From Variovorax brevis (lineage in GTDB: Bacteria; Pseudomonadota; Gammaproteobacteria; Burkholderiales; Burkholderiaceae_C), in NCBI RefSeq assembly GCF_030317105.1, contig NZ_JASZYG010000006.1:248001-312000 (forward strand): a DNA stretch of 64,000 nucleotides, written 5' to 3'. The translations under genes were made by a program, and so were the position numbers. Below the pieces are notes generated by a model that was not told the DNA's origin, did no database searches, and worked only from the letters and a program-made list of their open reading frames with translations. Below, piece after piece: positions 24,139 through 32,718 of the stretch (position 1 is the first letter of the stretch; every line of letters starts with the position of its first letter).

Positions 24139-24256
24139 ACGCATACGATGGTTCGCTTTTCTCCCCAAATGTGTTGGTGATTTGTGACGTTTTTCAGGCT
24201 ATGCGAAGCGAAATTTCCGATGCGGTATAAGCTTTGGCGCGTCCGATAATCAGCCC

Positions 24257-25954
24257 ATGGTCCGTCCCTCCCAACAGTTGCACCCCACCCGCGAACCCGT
24301 GCCGACGCGGCCCGCCGCGACGGTCTTGCTGCTGCGCGACGGCCCCGAAGGCCTCGAGGTGTTGATGACGCGCCGCTCGGACAACGCGAGCTTCGCGCCC
24401 GGCGCCTACGTGTTCCCGGGCGGCCGCATCGACGACACCGACACGCGGGCACGCACCATCGCGACGCGCCGCCGCACGCAAAGCCGCGTGCAACTCACCC
24501 AGGCCATTGCCGCGGTTCGAGAGACCTTCGAGGAACTCGGCGTGCTGCTCGCGCACCACGCCGAAGGCGGCGCGCCGGTCAGCGCCGCCGAGGTCGCGGC
24601 CATGGACCGCTCGACCACGTCGACCACTTCCTTTGCCGACCAGTGCGCCGCACGCTGCCTGCGGCTGTCGACGGATCAGGTCTACACGCTGGCGCACTGG
24701 ATCACCGACCGGGACATGCCCAAGCGCTTCGACGTGCCCTTTCTGGTGGCACGCATGCCCGCCGACCAGGTGCCGGTGGCCGATGACGCCGAGCAGTTCG
24801 AGCCTGTCTGGGTGCGCCCGGCGGATGCGCTGGCGCGTCATGCCAAGGGCCGCTTCTTCATGATCTTCCCGACCGTGCGCACGCTCAAGCGGCTCACGGT
24901 GTTCCAGAACGTCGATTCGGTGCTGTCCCTGTGCGCGCAGGAAAAGCCGCTCTGGATCAGTTGCCCGCGCGCCGGCCTTCTGGGCGGCAAGGACGCGCGC
25001 TTCATGGAGCATGAGGCACCGTACGGCGAACTGGCCTTGGTCTGTCCGGACGGCCAGACCGGCCACGCACTCGACTGGCAAAGCAAGGAGCCGGTGCCGC
25101 TGCTCAAGAACGTGCAGCGGCTGACCGCGCCCAACCCCTCGGCCATGACCGGCCCCGGCACCAACAGCTACGTGATAGGCGAGAAGGCGACCGGCTACGT
25201 CGTCGTCGATCCAGGCCCGGCCGATTTCGACCACGTCGGACGGCTGTGGCGCGCCACCGGCGGCGACATCCGCATGATCGTGTGTACCCACTCGCATTCG
25301 GATCATTCGCCCGGTGCGTCTCCGCTGCAGGCCTTGTGCCCGCACAAGCCGCCGATTCTCGGCCTGCCCTCGGCGCCGACGGCTCGCCCCGCTGCCCGTT
25401 TTACCCCGGACCGGTCGCTGGCCGACGGCGAGCGGCTGGTGTTGAGCGGCCTCGAAGCCGAAGGCGGCGCAGGAATCAAGCACACGCTGCGCGTCATCCA
25501 CACGCCCGGCCATGCCGCGAACCACCTGTGCCTCGTGCTGGAAGAAGACGGCCTGCTCTTCTCCGGCGACCACATCCTGAACGGCAGCACGACCGTCGTC
25601 GATCCACCGGACGGCAACATGACGGAGTACCTCGATTCGCTGGACGGGCTGGACGATGCCTGCGCCGAAGGCAACATCGAGTTCATCCTGCCGGCGCACG
25701 GCTACGTGATCGGCGAAGCGCGCGGCGCCATTGCCAAGCTCAAGGCGCATCGCCTGCAACGCGAATCCAAGATCGCCCGCGCCATGCGCAAGGTGCCCAT
25801 GGGCACGCATGAGGATTGGCTGGCCATCGCGTATGACGACGTGCCCCAGCAGTTGTGGCCCGTCGCGGCCCGCTCGCTGGCCGCGCACGTCGAACGCATC
25901 CGCGAACTGGCGTCACGGCCCGGCGCCCTGCCCTCGGCCCTTTCCACGCTGTAG
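24257..25954 (+). CDS. Nudix hydrolase / metallo-beta-lactamase fusion
   Basis: The 565-residue protein joins two hydrolase domains. The N-terminal half (about 18-240) is Nudix-like, with FPGGRIDD and AVRETFEELGVLL forming a Nudix box that contains extra residues between its glycine and REUXEE parts. The C-terminal half (about 270-560) is a metallo-beta-lactamase of the LACTB2 type: metal motif THSHSDHSPG, HTPGHAANHLCLV, FSGDHILNG and PAHGYVIGEA. Nudix enzymes cleave nucleoside diphosphates linked to another group, including CoA, and LACTB2-like domains cleave RNA or thioesters; the combined substrate is unknown. Both metal-site motif sets are intact. Confidence 0.87.
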   Translation: MVRPSQQLHPTREPVPTRPAATVLLLRDGPEGLEVLMTRRSDNASFAPGAYVFPGGRIDDTDTRARTIATRRRTQSRVQLTQAIAAVRETFEELGVLLAHHAEGGAPVSAAEVAAMDRSTTSTTSFADQCAARCLRLSTDQVYTLAHWITDRDMPKRFDVPFLVARMPADQVPVADDAEQFEPVWVRPADALARHAKGRFFMIFPTVRTLKRLTVFQNVDSVLSLCAQEKPLWISCPRAGLLGGKDARFMEHEAPYGELALVCPDGQTGHALDWQSKEPVPLLKNVQRLTAPNPSAMTGPGTNSYVIGEKATGYVVVDPGPADFDHVGRLWRATGGDIRMIVCTHSHSDHSPGASPLQALCPHKPPILGLPSAPTARPAARFTPDRSLADGERLVLSGLEAEGGAGIKHTLRVIHTPGHAANHLCLVLEEDGLLFSGDHILNGSTTVVDPPDGNMTEYLDSLDGLDDACAEGNIEFILPAHGYVIGEARGAIAKLKAHRLQRESKIARAMRKVPMGTHEDWLAIAYDDVPQQLWPVAARSLAAHVERIRELASRPGALPSALSTL

Positions 25955-26011
25955 TAACGAAGCGCGCGCCGGGCGCTGCGCGACAATCGCAGCGTTCAAC
26001 ACAGGGAAAAG

Positions 26012-26725
26012 ATGACTGACGATCCGCAAGATGGCGTGCGCCTCGCCAAGCGCGTGGCGGCGCTGGCCGGTTGTTCGCGCCGCGAAGCCGAACTGCTGAT
26101 CGAAAACGGCGCCGTGCGCGTTGACGGCACCGTCACGCTGCTGCCACAGGCGCGCGTGCAGCCTGCGCAGGAGGTCAGCATCGAGCCGGGCGCCAAGGCC
26201 GTGCCGGTGGAACCGGTCAGCCTGCTCCTGCACAAGCCTGCCGGGCTGCGCATGGAAGACGCGCCCGCGCTGCTGGTTCCGGCCAATCTGCATGCGCCAG
26301 ACCATCACGAGGCATCGCGAATGCTGCCGCGCCACGTGGCGGGCCAGCGCAGCATGACCCCGCTGGAGAGCGGCGCCAGCGGCTTGATCATCTTCACGCA
26401 GGAATGGCGGATCGAGCGCAAGCTCCAGGAAGACGCTGCTTTCATCGAGCACGAGGTGATGGTGGACGTCACAGGCGAGGTGAACGCACAAGCCCTCGCG
26501 CAATTGAACCGTCCGCCGGCCAAGGTGAGCGTCGGGCGCCAGTCCGAAGCGCGTACGGGATTGCGCTTTGCGCTGAAGGGCTACCACCCCGGGCAGATCG
26601 CGCAGCAGTGCGACCGGGTCGGCGTGACCATCGAGGCGATGAAGCGCATCCGTATCGGACGCGTGCCGCTGGCTGGACTGCCGCCCGGCCAGTGGCGATA
26701 CCTGCAACCCCACGAGCGCATCTGA
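26012..26725 (+). CDS. RsuA/RluF-like pseudouridine synthase homologue with altered active site
   Basis: The family converts uridine to pseudouridine in rRNA. The 237-residue protein has an S4 RNA-binding domain (about 8-60: RLAKRVAALAGCSRREAELLIENGAV split over two motifs) followed by a synthase-like domain (LLLHKPAGL at about 71-79, YHPGQIAQQCDRVGV near 195-209). In active members the catalytic block reads GRLDxxTxGLLLFT; here the corresponding stretch is TPLESGASGLIIFT (116-129), with Glu119 where the catalytic Asp should be and Arg-Leu-Asp lost. It may therefore be a binding-only protein. The gene is complete with no frameshift. Confidence 0.8.
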   Translation: MTDDPQDGVRLAKRVAALAGCSRREAELLIENGAVRVDGTVTLLPQARVQPAQEVSIEPGAKAVPVEPVSLLLHKPAGLRMEDAPALLVPANLHAPDHHEASRMLPRHVAGQRSMTPLESGASGLIIFTQEWRIERKLQEDAAFIEHEVMVDVTGEVNAQALAQLNRPPAKVSVGRQSEARTGLRFALKGYHPGQIAQQCDRVGVTIEAMKRIRIGRVPLAGLPPGQWRYLQPHERI

Positions 26726-26754
26726 AATAAGCGGTTCGGGGGGCAATTGAAAGT

Positions 26755-27086
26755 GTGAAGCACGCCTGTAAGCCGGATTCTGTGCACTGAGGTTGCCCCC
26801 AGCGTGACCGCCATTACTCTGGGCCGCCGGTCACCCGGACGGCTCGATGCCACCTACCCGCCAGCTCAGCGGAACCACCTCGATACTGGCCTACTTGGTG
26901 TTGCTGCGCGCAGAGATTGCCCGTTTCACCCGATGCCGGGTTGCCCCGTCACCGACTCGTCTCTGTTGCTCTGATCCTCACCTCGCGGTGGAGAGCCGTT
27001 AGCTCCTGCGCTGTCCTGTGCAGTCCGGACGTTCCTCCAGTGCGCTCTTTCGAGACTTGCACCAGCGGCGGTCCAGCGTGCTTCAC
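26755..27086 (-). ncRNA. rnpB: RNase P RNA (bacterial type A)
   Basis: The RNA subunit of RNase P, which trims tRNA 5' ends. On the minus strand the molecule opens GTGAAGCACGC and closes GCGTGCTTCAC, forming the terminal P1 helix. Conserved blocks are present: GGAGGAACGTCCGGACTGC near the 5' end (P4 region), CAACAGAGA, GGTGAAACGGGCAAT-like CR pieces, and CAGAATCCGGCTTACAGG at the 3' end, which pairs with the 5' P4 half. Length of about 332 bases is typical. No protein gene fits this interval. Confidence 0.95.
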
Positions 27087-27092
27087 GCCTCG

Positions 27093-27098
27093 ATTATC
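27093..27098 (-). promoter_or_regulatory. Probable -10 box of rnpB
   Basis: GATAAT on the minus strand lies 7 bases before the inferred 5' end of the RNase P RNA, which is the expected distance. No convincing -35 partner was found by eye. Confidence 0.5.
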
Positions 27099-27151
27099 GC
27101 CACAATGGCGCTCCGCATTTCTCGAAATCGAACGACTGTCCAGGAGCCTGC

Positions 27152-28072
27152 ATGAAAGCCCAGAACGTACTTGAGACCATCGGCGGCACGCCGCACATCC
27201 GACTGCAACGCCTGTTCAAGGGCGCAAGCCAGCAAATCTGGATCAAGTCGGAACGCGCCAACCCGGGCGGATCGATCAAGGACCGCATCGCCCTGTCGAT
27301 GGTGGAAGACGCCGAGAAATCCGGCGCGCTGAAGCCCGGCGGCACCATCGTCGAGCCCACCTCGGGCAACACCGGCATCGGCCTGGCGATGGTTGCGGCC
27401 GTCAAGGGCTACAAGCTGGTGCTGGTGATGCCCGACAGCATGTCGATCGAGCGCCGGCGCCTGATGCTGGCCTACGGCGCGACCTTCGACCTGACGCCGC
27501 GCGAGAAAGGCATGAAGGGCTCCATCGCCCGCGCCGAGGAAATCGTGGCCTCCACACCGGGCGCGTGGATGCCGCAGCAGTTCAACAACCCCGCCAACGT
27601 CGAGGTGCACGCGCGCACCACGGCGCAGGAGATTGCGGCCGACTTTCCGGATGGCGTGGACGTGTTGATCACTGGTGTCGGCACGGGCGGCCACATCACG
27701 GGTTGCGCGCAGGTATTGAAGAAGAAGTGGCCCAAGCTGAAGGTGTTTGCAGTGGAGCCGGTGGCCTCCCCCGTCATCTCGGGCGGCCAGCCTTCGCCGC
27801 ATCCGATCCAGGGCATCGGCGCGGGCTTCATTCCGAAGAACCTGGACACCTCACTGCTCGACGGTGTGATCACCGTTGATGCGGAACCAGCACGCGACAT
27901 GGCGCGCCGCTGCGCGCGGGAAGAGGGGCTGCTCGTGGGCATTTCCTCCGGCGCGACGCTGCAGGCCATCATGCAGAAGCTGCCGGAACTGGCGCCCGAT
28001 GCGGTGGTGCTGGGATTCAACTACGACACGGGCGAGCGCTACCTGTCAGTGGACGGCTTCCTGCCCGCCTGA
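27152..28072 (+). CDS. cysK: Cysteine synthase (O-acetylserine sulfhydrylase), PLP-dependent
   Basis: The enzyme makes L-cysteine from O-acetylserine and sulfide. The 306-residue protein has ERANPGGSIKDR with the PLP-binding lysine (about residue 43), the substrate loop EPTSGNTGIGLAM (about 68-80), PQQFNNPAN, and the GTGGHITGCAQVLK phosphate-binding loop. These resemble CysK more than CysM, but the two are hard to separate by eye. Upstream the divergent rnpB gene leaves only 65 bases for both promoters. Confidence 0.92.
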   Translation: MKAQNVLETIGGTPHIRLQRLFKGASQQIWIKSERANPGGSIKDRIALSMVEDAEKSGALKPGGTIVEPTSGNTGIGLAMVAAVKGYKLVLVMPDSMSIERRRLMLAYGATFDLTPREKGMKGSIARAEEIVASTPGAWMPQQFNNPANVEVHARTTAQEIAADFPDGVDVLITGVGTGGHITGCAQVLKKKWPKLKVFAVEPVASPVISGGQPSPHPIQGIGAGFIPKNLDTSLLDGVITVDAEPARDMARRCAREEGLLVGISSGATLQAIMQKLPELAPDAVVLGFNYDTGERYLSVDGFLPA

Positions 28073-28158
28073 AACGCCCTCAAAACCCGGCGCGGCGGCC
28101 GGGCGGTCCGGAAAATTACAATAGAGCCTTCTGCCCGATCGACACGGGCCGCTCGAAC

Positions 28159-29805
28159 ATGATCCGAATCTCCGAACTCAAGCTTCCGCTCGACCACGCG
28201 CCCGACGCCCTTCTGCAGGGCGTTGCGGGCAAATTGGGGGTGTCGCCGGCCGACATCGCCTCCCACAAGGTCTTCAAACGCAGCTTCGACGCACGCAAGG
28301 TCGAGCTTCTGCAGGTGTACATCGTCGATGTGCAACTGGCCGACCCGTCGCGCGAGGCCGCACTGCTCGCATCGCACGCCGCGAACCCGCACATCCAGCC
28401 TGCGCCCGACATGGAATACCGCCTCCCGGTGCATGCGGGCGATGGCTCGGTGCCCCGTCCCGTGGTGGTGGGCTTTGGTCCGTGCGGCATTTTTGCGGCG
28501 CTGTTGCTGGCGCAAATGGGCCTCAAACCCATCGTGTTGGAGCGCGGCAAGACGGTTCGCCAGCGCACCAAGGACACTTGGGGCCTGTGGCGCAAGAGCG
28601 AACTCAACCCTGAATCGAACGTGCAGTTCGGCGAAGGTGGCGCGGGCACGTTCTCCGACGGCAAGCTCTACAGCCAGATCAAGGACCCGCGCTTCCTCGG
28701 CCGCAAGGTGATGGAGGAATTCGTCAAGGCTGGCGCGCCGCCCGAGATCCTGTACGTGGCGCATCCGCACATCGGCACCTTCAAGCTGGTGAAGGTGGTG
28801 GAGAACATCCGCGAGCAGATCGTCGCGCTCGGCGGCGAGATCCGTTTCGAGCAGCGCGTGACCGACGTGCTGATCGAAGACGGCCATCTTCGCGGGCTGA
28901 CCGTGCTCGACCAACGCACCGGCACGTCGAGCGAACTGCGCGCCGACCATGTCGTGATGGCGCTGGGCCACAGCTCGCGCGATACCTTCGAGATGCTGCA
29001 CAAGCGCGGCGTCTACATCGAGGCCAAGCCTTTTTCGATTGGGTTTCGCGTGGAGCATCCGCAAGGGCTCATCGACCGCGCGCGCTGGGGACGCCACGCC
29101 GGCCATCCGCTGCTCGGTGCGGCCGACTACAAGCTTGTGCATCACGCGAGCAACGGCCGCTCGGTGTACAGCTTTTGCATGTGCCCCGGCGGCACGGTGG
29201 TCGCCGCCACGAGCGAGCCGGGCCGCGTGGTGACGAACGGCATGAGCCAGTATTCGCGCAACGAGCGCAACGCCAATGCGGGCATCGTCGTGGGCATCGA
29301 TCCGCGCGACTATCCCGAGGGACCGCTGGCCGGCATCGCCTTCCAGCGCCGGCTCGAGTCCAACGCCTTCGTGCTGGGTGGCGGCGATTACCGCGCGCCC
29401 GGGCAACTCGTTGGGGATTTCGTCGCCGGACGCCCTTCCGTCGCGTTGGGCGACGTTCAGCCGTCGTACAAGCCCGGCGTGACGCCCGGCGACCTTCACC
29501 AGGCGCTGCCGGACTACGCGATTGAAGCCATGCGCGAAGCCTTTCCGGCCTTCGGCAAGAAGATCAAGGACTTCGACCTGCACGACGCGGTGCTGACGGG
29601 CGTCGAGACGCGGACTTCTTCGCCCATCCGCATCACGCGCAACGAGCACTACCAGAGCCTGAACGTGCGCGGCCTCTACCCGGCCGGAGAAGGCGCCAGC
29701 TACGCGGGCGGCATCCTGTCGGCCGGCGTGGACGGCATCAAGGTGGCGGAGGCGGTCGCGCGACAGCTGACGGCCGACATCGCCTCGGCGGAAGCCATCG
29801 CATGA
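28159..29805 (+). CDS. FAD-dependent dehydrogenase, HI0933/YtfP-like family
   Basis: The 548-residue protein has a non-enzymatic N-terminal domain (about 1-90), then an FAD-binding Rossmann motif VVGFGPCGIFAALLLAQMG (about 97-115), followed by the block FGEGGAGTFSDGKLYS typical of this uncharacterised FAD family, MALGHSSRDTFE, and the C-terminal GLYPAGEGASYAGGI-SAGVDG flavin-binding segment. The substrate is unknown. Its stop overlaps the start of a queuosine-precursor transporter (ATGA), so translation is coupled. A cysteine pair (SFCMCPGG) sits in the middle. Confidence 0.87.
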   Translation: MIRISELKLPLDHAPDALLQGVAGKLGVSPADIASHKVFKRSFDARKVELLQVYIVDVQLADPSREAALLASHAANPHIQPAPDMEYRLPVHAGDGSVPRPVVVGFGPCGIFAALLLAQMGLKPIVLERGKTVRQRTKDTWGLWRKSELNPESNVQFGEGGAGTFSDGKLYSQIKDPRFLGRKVMEEFVKAGAPPEILYVAHPHIGTFKLVKVVENIREQIVALGGEIRFEQRVTDVLIEDGHLRGLTVLDQRTGTSSELRADHVVMALGHSSRDTFEMLHKRGVYIEAKPFSIGFRVEHPQGLIDRARWGRHAGHPLLGAADYKLVHHASNGRSVYSFCMCPGGTVVAATSEPGRVVTNGMSQYSRNERNANAGIVVGIDPRDYPEGPLAGIAFQRRLESNAFVLGGGDYRAPGQLVGDFVAGRPSVALGDVQPSYKPGVTPGDLHQALPDYAIEAMREAFPAFGKKIKDFDLHDAVLTGVETRTSSPIRITRNEHYQSLNVRGLYPAGEGASYAGGILSAGVDGIKVAEAVARQLTADIASAEAIA

Positions 29806-30362
29806 CACGCGTCGTCGCATTCCCGCCGCCCACCAGGGCCCAGTTCTCGCAAGGTGTGGCCGCCATGGTGGTGGTCGTGCTCGCCTCCAACTATCTGGTG
29901 CAGTTCGCCATCAACGACTGGCTCACCTGGGGCGCCTTCACGTATCCGGTGGCCTACCTCGTGAGCGACCTGCTCAACCGCCGCTTCGGCCCTGAGGTGG
30001 CGCGCCGCGTGGCGTGGTTCGGCTTTGCGGTCGCGGTGGCGGCCTCGCTGGCGCTGGCGCCGGCGCGCATCGCCGCTGCGTCGGGGCTGGCTTTCATCGC
30101 TTCACAGTTGCTCGACATCGGTGTGTTCCACCGCTTGCGCCGTGGCCGCTGGTGGCGCGCGCCGCTCGTGGCGACCGTGATCGCGGCGGTGCTCGACAGC
30201 ATCGTGTTCTGGGGCATTGCCTTTGGCGGCACCGACGGTCCCTGGCTCAGCTGGGCCGTGGGCGACCTGGGCATCAAGCTGGCCGTGGGCGTGTTCATGC
30301 TCCTGCCTTTCCGATTGTTAATCGGGCGCACGGCGCCACCGGCGCAAGCCAGTGCCGCCTGA
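29802..30362 (+). CDS. Queuosine precursor transporter (YhhQ/VUT family)
   Basis: The 186-residue integral membrane protein has about six hydrophobic helices and the family blocks ASNYLVQF, WGAFTYPVAYLVSDLLNRRFG, and FIASQLLDIGVF, with DSIVFW in the penultimate helix. YhhQ imports queuosine precursors such as preQ0 and preQ1 for tRNA modification. The ATG at 29802 overlaps the upstream dehydrogenase stop. No preQ1 riboswitch is recognisable upstream, since translation is coupled to the previous gene. Confidence 0.87.
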   Translation: MTRVVAFPPPTRAQFSQGVAAMVVVVLASNYLVQFAINDWLTWGAFTYPVAYLVSDLLNRRFGPEVARRVAWFGFAVAVAASLALAPARIAAASGLAFIASQLLDIGVFHRLRRGRWWRAPLVATVIAAVLDSIVFWGIAFGGTDGPWLSWAVGDLGIKLAVGVFMLLPFRLLIGRTAPPAQASAA

Positions 30363-30423
30363 AGCCCGCACACTCCGCCGATTTCCGCGTGTTTTTTGTT
30401 TTCTACCCGTAGACCCCATCCAG

Positions 30424-31293
30424 ATGACTGACGCCATTGACACCGTCGCCGCCAACGTGGCCACCGCACCCGAGGCGACAGCACGCCCGAAGGACGACAC
30501 CGCGCCCCGCAAAAAGCGGGGCCGCGGCGGCCGTGGCGGTAAACGCGCCAACCCGAACCCCAACACCGGGGCGAACGCCAACGCCACCGATGCCGACGCC
30601 GGCGCATCCGGCACCCCTGCGAATGCCGGCAAGCCCGGTGCACCCGCCCATGCAGGCGCGCGCAGCAAGACCCAGCCGCGCAAACCCCATCCGGTTCTCG
30701 AGAAGCTGTTCGAGCTGTACCCCGGCCTCTTTGGCGCGCGCTTCCTGCCGCTCAAGCGTGGGGTGTACGAAGAGCTGATCGCGCGGCACCCGGAAGTCTT
30801 CAAGGCCGAGGACCTGAAAGTCGCGATGGGCCTGCATGCCCGTTCCACGCGCTACCTCGAAGCCGTGGCCGCCGGCCATCCGCGTCACGACCTCGAAGGC
30901 AATGTGGTCGAGCCCGTGGCGCCTGAGCACGTGCACCACGCCATTCTGGAAATTTTCCGCCGTCGCAAGAACGGCGCGCCCGAAGAGATCGCGGCACAGC
31001 TTCGCAAGCGGATTGCCGCCGCCATCGAAGCGTCGGGCCTGCCGCGCGACGAATACGCCGCACTGGTGCGCTCGCAACGCGATGAGGCAGCCAATGCAGC
31101 GCTGGACGATGCCGTGGCGGAACTGGCCACGCAAGCGGCCAAGCGCGAGGCGCTGCTGCGTGCTTTCGAAGCCAGCGGCCGAAGCGAAGCCGAGTTTGCC
31201 GACATGTACGGGATGTCGCCTGCCGACGTGGCGCGCACCCTCAAGCGTGCGCGGTCAGACAAGGCAGCGGCGGCGACCAGCGCCGCTACTTGA
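30424..31293 (+). CDS. proQ: ProQ/FinO-domain RNA-binding protein
   Basis: ProQ/FinO proteins bind structured RNAs and stabilise or pair them. The 289-residue protein has a disordered N-terminal tail (about 1-85) with an RKKRGRGGRGGKR basic patch and an Asn/Ala/Gly-rich run, then the FinO domain (about 85-190: HPVLEKLFELYPGLFGARFLPLKRGVYEELI and ATRYL-like ARSTRYLEAVAAG). The last 90 residues are helical and contain a putative helix-turn-helix (FADMYGMSPADVARTLKRAR). The ATG at 30424 was chosen because the longer reading starts within the upstream transporter. It converges with creA and overlaps it by 8 bases. Confidence 0.88.
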   Translation: MTDAIDTVAANVATAPEATARPKDDTAPRKKRGRGGRGGKRANPNPNTGANANATDADAGASGTPANAGKPGAPAHAGARSKTQPRKPHPVLEKLFELYPGLFGARFLPLKRGVYEELIARHPEVFKAEDLKVAMGLHARSTRYLEAVAAGHPRHDLEGNVVEPVAPEHVHHAILEIFRRRKNGAPEEIAAQLRKRIAAAIEASGLPRDEYAALVRSQRDEAANAALDDAVAELATQAAKREALLRAFEASGRSEAEFADMYGMSPADVARTLKRARSDKAAAATSAAT

Positions 31294-31762
31294 CCGGCAA
31301 GGCCACCGCCCGATCCACCGCCACGGCGGTGATCGAGTTCTTGGGCGAGCCGTCGACGAGCTGGTCGGAATAGGTCAGGTACACCAGCGCATGGCGTTTG
31401 ACATCGACCATGCGCACCACGCGCAGGCGCTTGAACATTACTGACTGGCGCTCGCTGAAGATCTCTTCTTGCTGGCGCAAGGGCTGCGGCACGCTGATCG
31501 GCCCGACCTGCCGGCAGGCGATGGACGACTCGGCCTTGTCCTCGGCCAAACCCAGTGCGCCTGAGACGCCGCCGGTGCGCGCACGCGAGACATAGCAGGT
31601 CACGCCGCTGACCTTCGGGTCGTCATAGGCTTCGACCACCACCTTGTGGTCGGGGCCGATGAGCTTGAAGGCGGTGTCGACGTCACCGATGCGCTCGGCC
31701 TGCGACAGCATCGGGACGAGCGCCGCCGCAAGGGCGAACGCGAGGCAGGCCGCGCGCCGCAT
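31286..31762 (-). CDS. creA: CreA-family exported protein
   Basis: The 158-residue protein has an N-terminal signal peptide (about 1-22, ending SQA before ERIG) and the CreA family blocks GDVDTAFKLIGPDHKVVVEAYDDPKV split over two motifs, GVTCYVSRARTGG, and IACRQVG. CreA is a periplasmic protein of unknown role. Two cysteines are well placed for a disulfide. Its start is adjacent to the htpX stop (one-base overlap), so both are in one operon. Confidence 0.9.
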   Translation of the reverse strand: MRRAACLAFALAAALVPMLSQAERIGDVDTAFKLIGPDHKVVVEAYDDPKVSGVTCYVSRARTGGVSGALGLAEDKAESSIACRQVGPISVPQPLRQQEEIFSERQSVMFKRLRVVRMVDVKRHALVYLTYSDQLVDGSPKNSITAVAVDRAVALPVK

Positions 31763-32631
31763 CAGCGCGCGTTCTGCAGCGCAGCGATGCGCTCTTCGAT
31801 CGGCGGGTGTGTGGCAAAGAGCTTGCCCACGGCGCCGGTGATGCCCATGGCTTCGACCGCCTTCGGCAACTCACCGGCCGGCAGGCCGCCCAGGCGGGCC
31901 AGCGCGTTCATCATCGGTTGCTTGCGGCCCATGAGCTGCGCCGCACCGGCGTCAGCGCGGAACTCGCGCTGGCGCGAGAACCAGGCGACCACGATCGCGG
32001 CGGCGAAGCCGAGCACGATGTCCAGGACCAGCGTCGTGATCATGTAGCCGATGCCCGGGCCCGAGCGGTCATCGCCACGGCGCAGGAAGGTGTCGACCGC
32101 ATAGCCGATCACGCGCGACAGGAACACGACGAAGGTGTTCATCACACCCTGGATGAGCGTCATCGTGACCATGTCGCCGTTGGCGATGTGCGCGACTTCG
32201 TGGCCGATGACGGCCTCGACTTCTTCGCGCGTCATGTTTTGCAGCAGGCCGGTGGAGACGGCCACGAGCGACGAATTCTTGAAGGCGCCGGTGGCGAAGG
32301 CGTTAGGCTCGCCCTCGAAGATGCCGACTTCGGGCATGCCGATGCCAGCCTTGTCGGCAAACTTGCGAACGGTGCCGACGATCCACGCTTCGTCGGGCGA
32401 CTGGGGCGAATCGATCATGCGCAGACCCGCCGTCCACTTGGCCATCGGCTTGCTGATGAGCAGCGAGATGATCGCGCCACCAAAGCCCATGATCAGCGCG
32501 AAGCCGAGCAGCGCCGTCAGGTTCAGGCCGTTGGCGGTGAGGTAGCGGTTCACGCCGAGCAGGCTGGCGACGACGCCCAGCACTGCAACCACCAGGACGT
32601 TGGTGAGAACGAACAGAAGAATGCGTTTCAA
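31762..32631 (-). CDS. htpX: HtpX, membrane zinc metalloprotease
   Basis: HtpX is an inner-membrane protease that, with FtsH, removes damaged membrane proteins. The 289-residue protein has two N-terminal membrane helices (about 4-25 and 35-60), the zinc motif HEVAH at about 143-147, two more helices (about 160-215), and the downstream REFRADAGAAQLMG segment containing the third zinc ligand Glu. Length is typical. It is followed by creA with a one-base overlap. Confidence 0.96.
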   Translation of the reverse strand: MKRILLFVLTNVLVVAVLGVVASLLGVNRYLTANGLNLTALLGFALIMGFGGAIISLLISKPMAKWTAGLRMIDSPQSPDEAWIVGTVRKFADKAGIGMPEVGIFEGEPNAFATGAFKNSSLVAVSTGLLQNMTREEVEAVIGHEVAHIANGDMVTMTLIQGVMNTFVVFLSRVIGYAVDTFLRRGDDRSGPGIGYMITTLVLDIVLGFAAAIVVAWFSRQREFRADAGAAQLMGRKQPMMNALARLGGLPAGELPKAVEAMGITGAVGKLFATHPPIEERIAALQNAR

Positions 32632-32718
32632 GTTGGAATCTCCGTGAGGCGAAACTGACGATCAGATGGGGGCCGGGCGGCTCGCTTCAAGCTGAACATC
32701 AACGCAGGTCACTGTTGT

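Noticed and set aside
23383..24168. Minus-strand open frames across the 24 kb repeat array
   Set aside because: They read repeat-derived LLLAPRLAH..PPTPYRGQHQR-type peptides and antisense of the VOC gene; no start signal or motif supports them.
29700..29801. preQ1 riboswitch in front of the queuosine transporter
   Set aside because: The transporter overlaps the stop of the upstream gene, leaving no leader, and no riboswitch core was recognisable.
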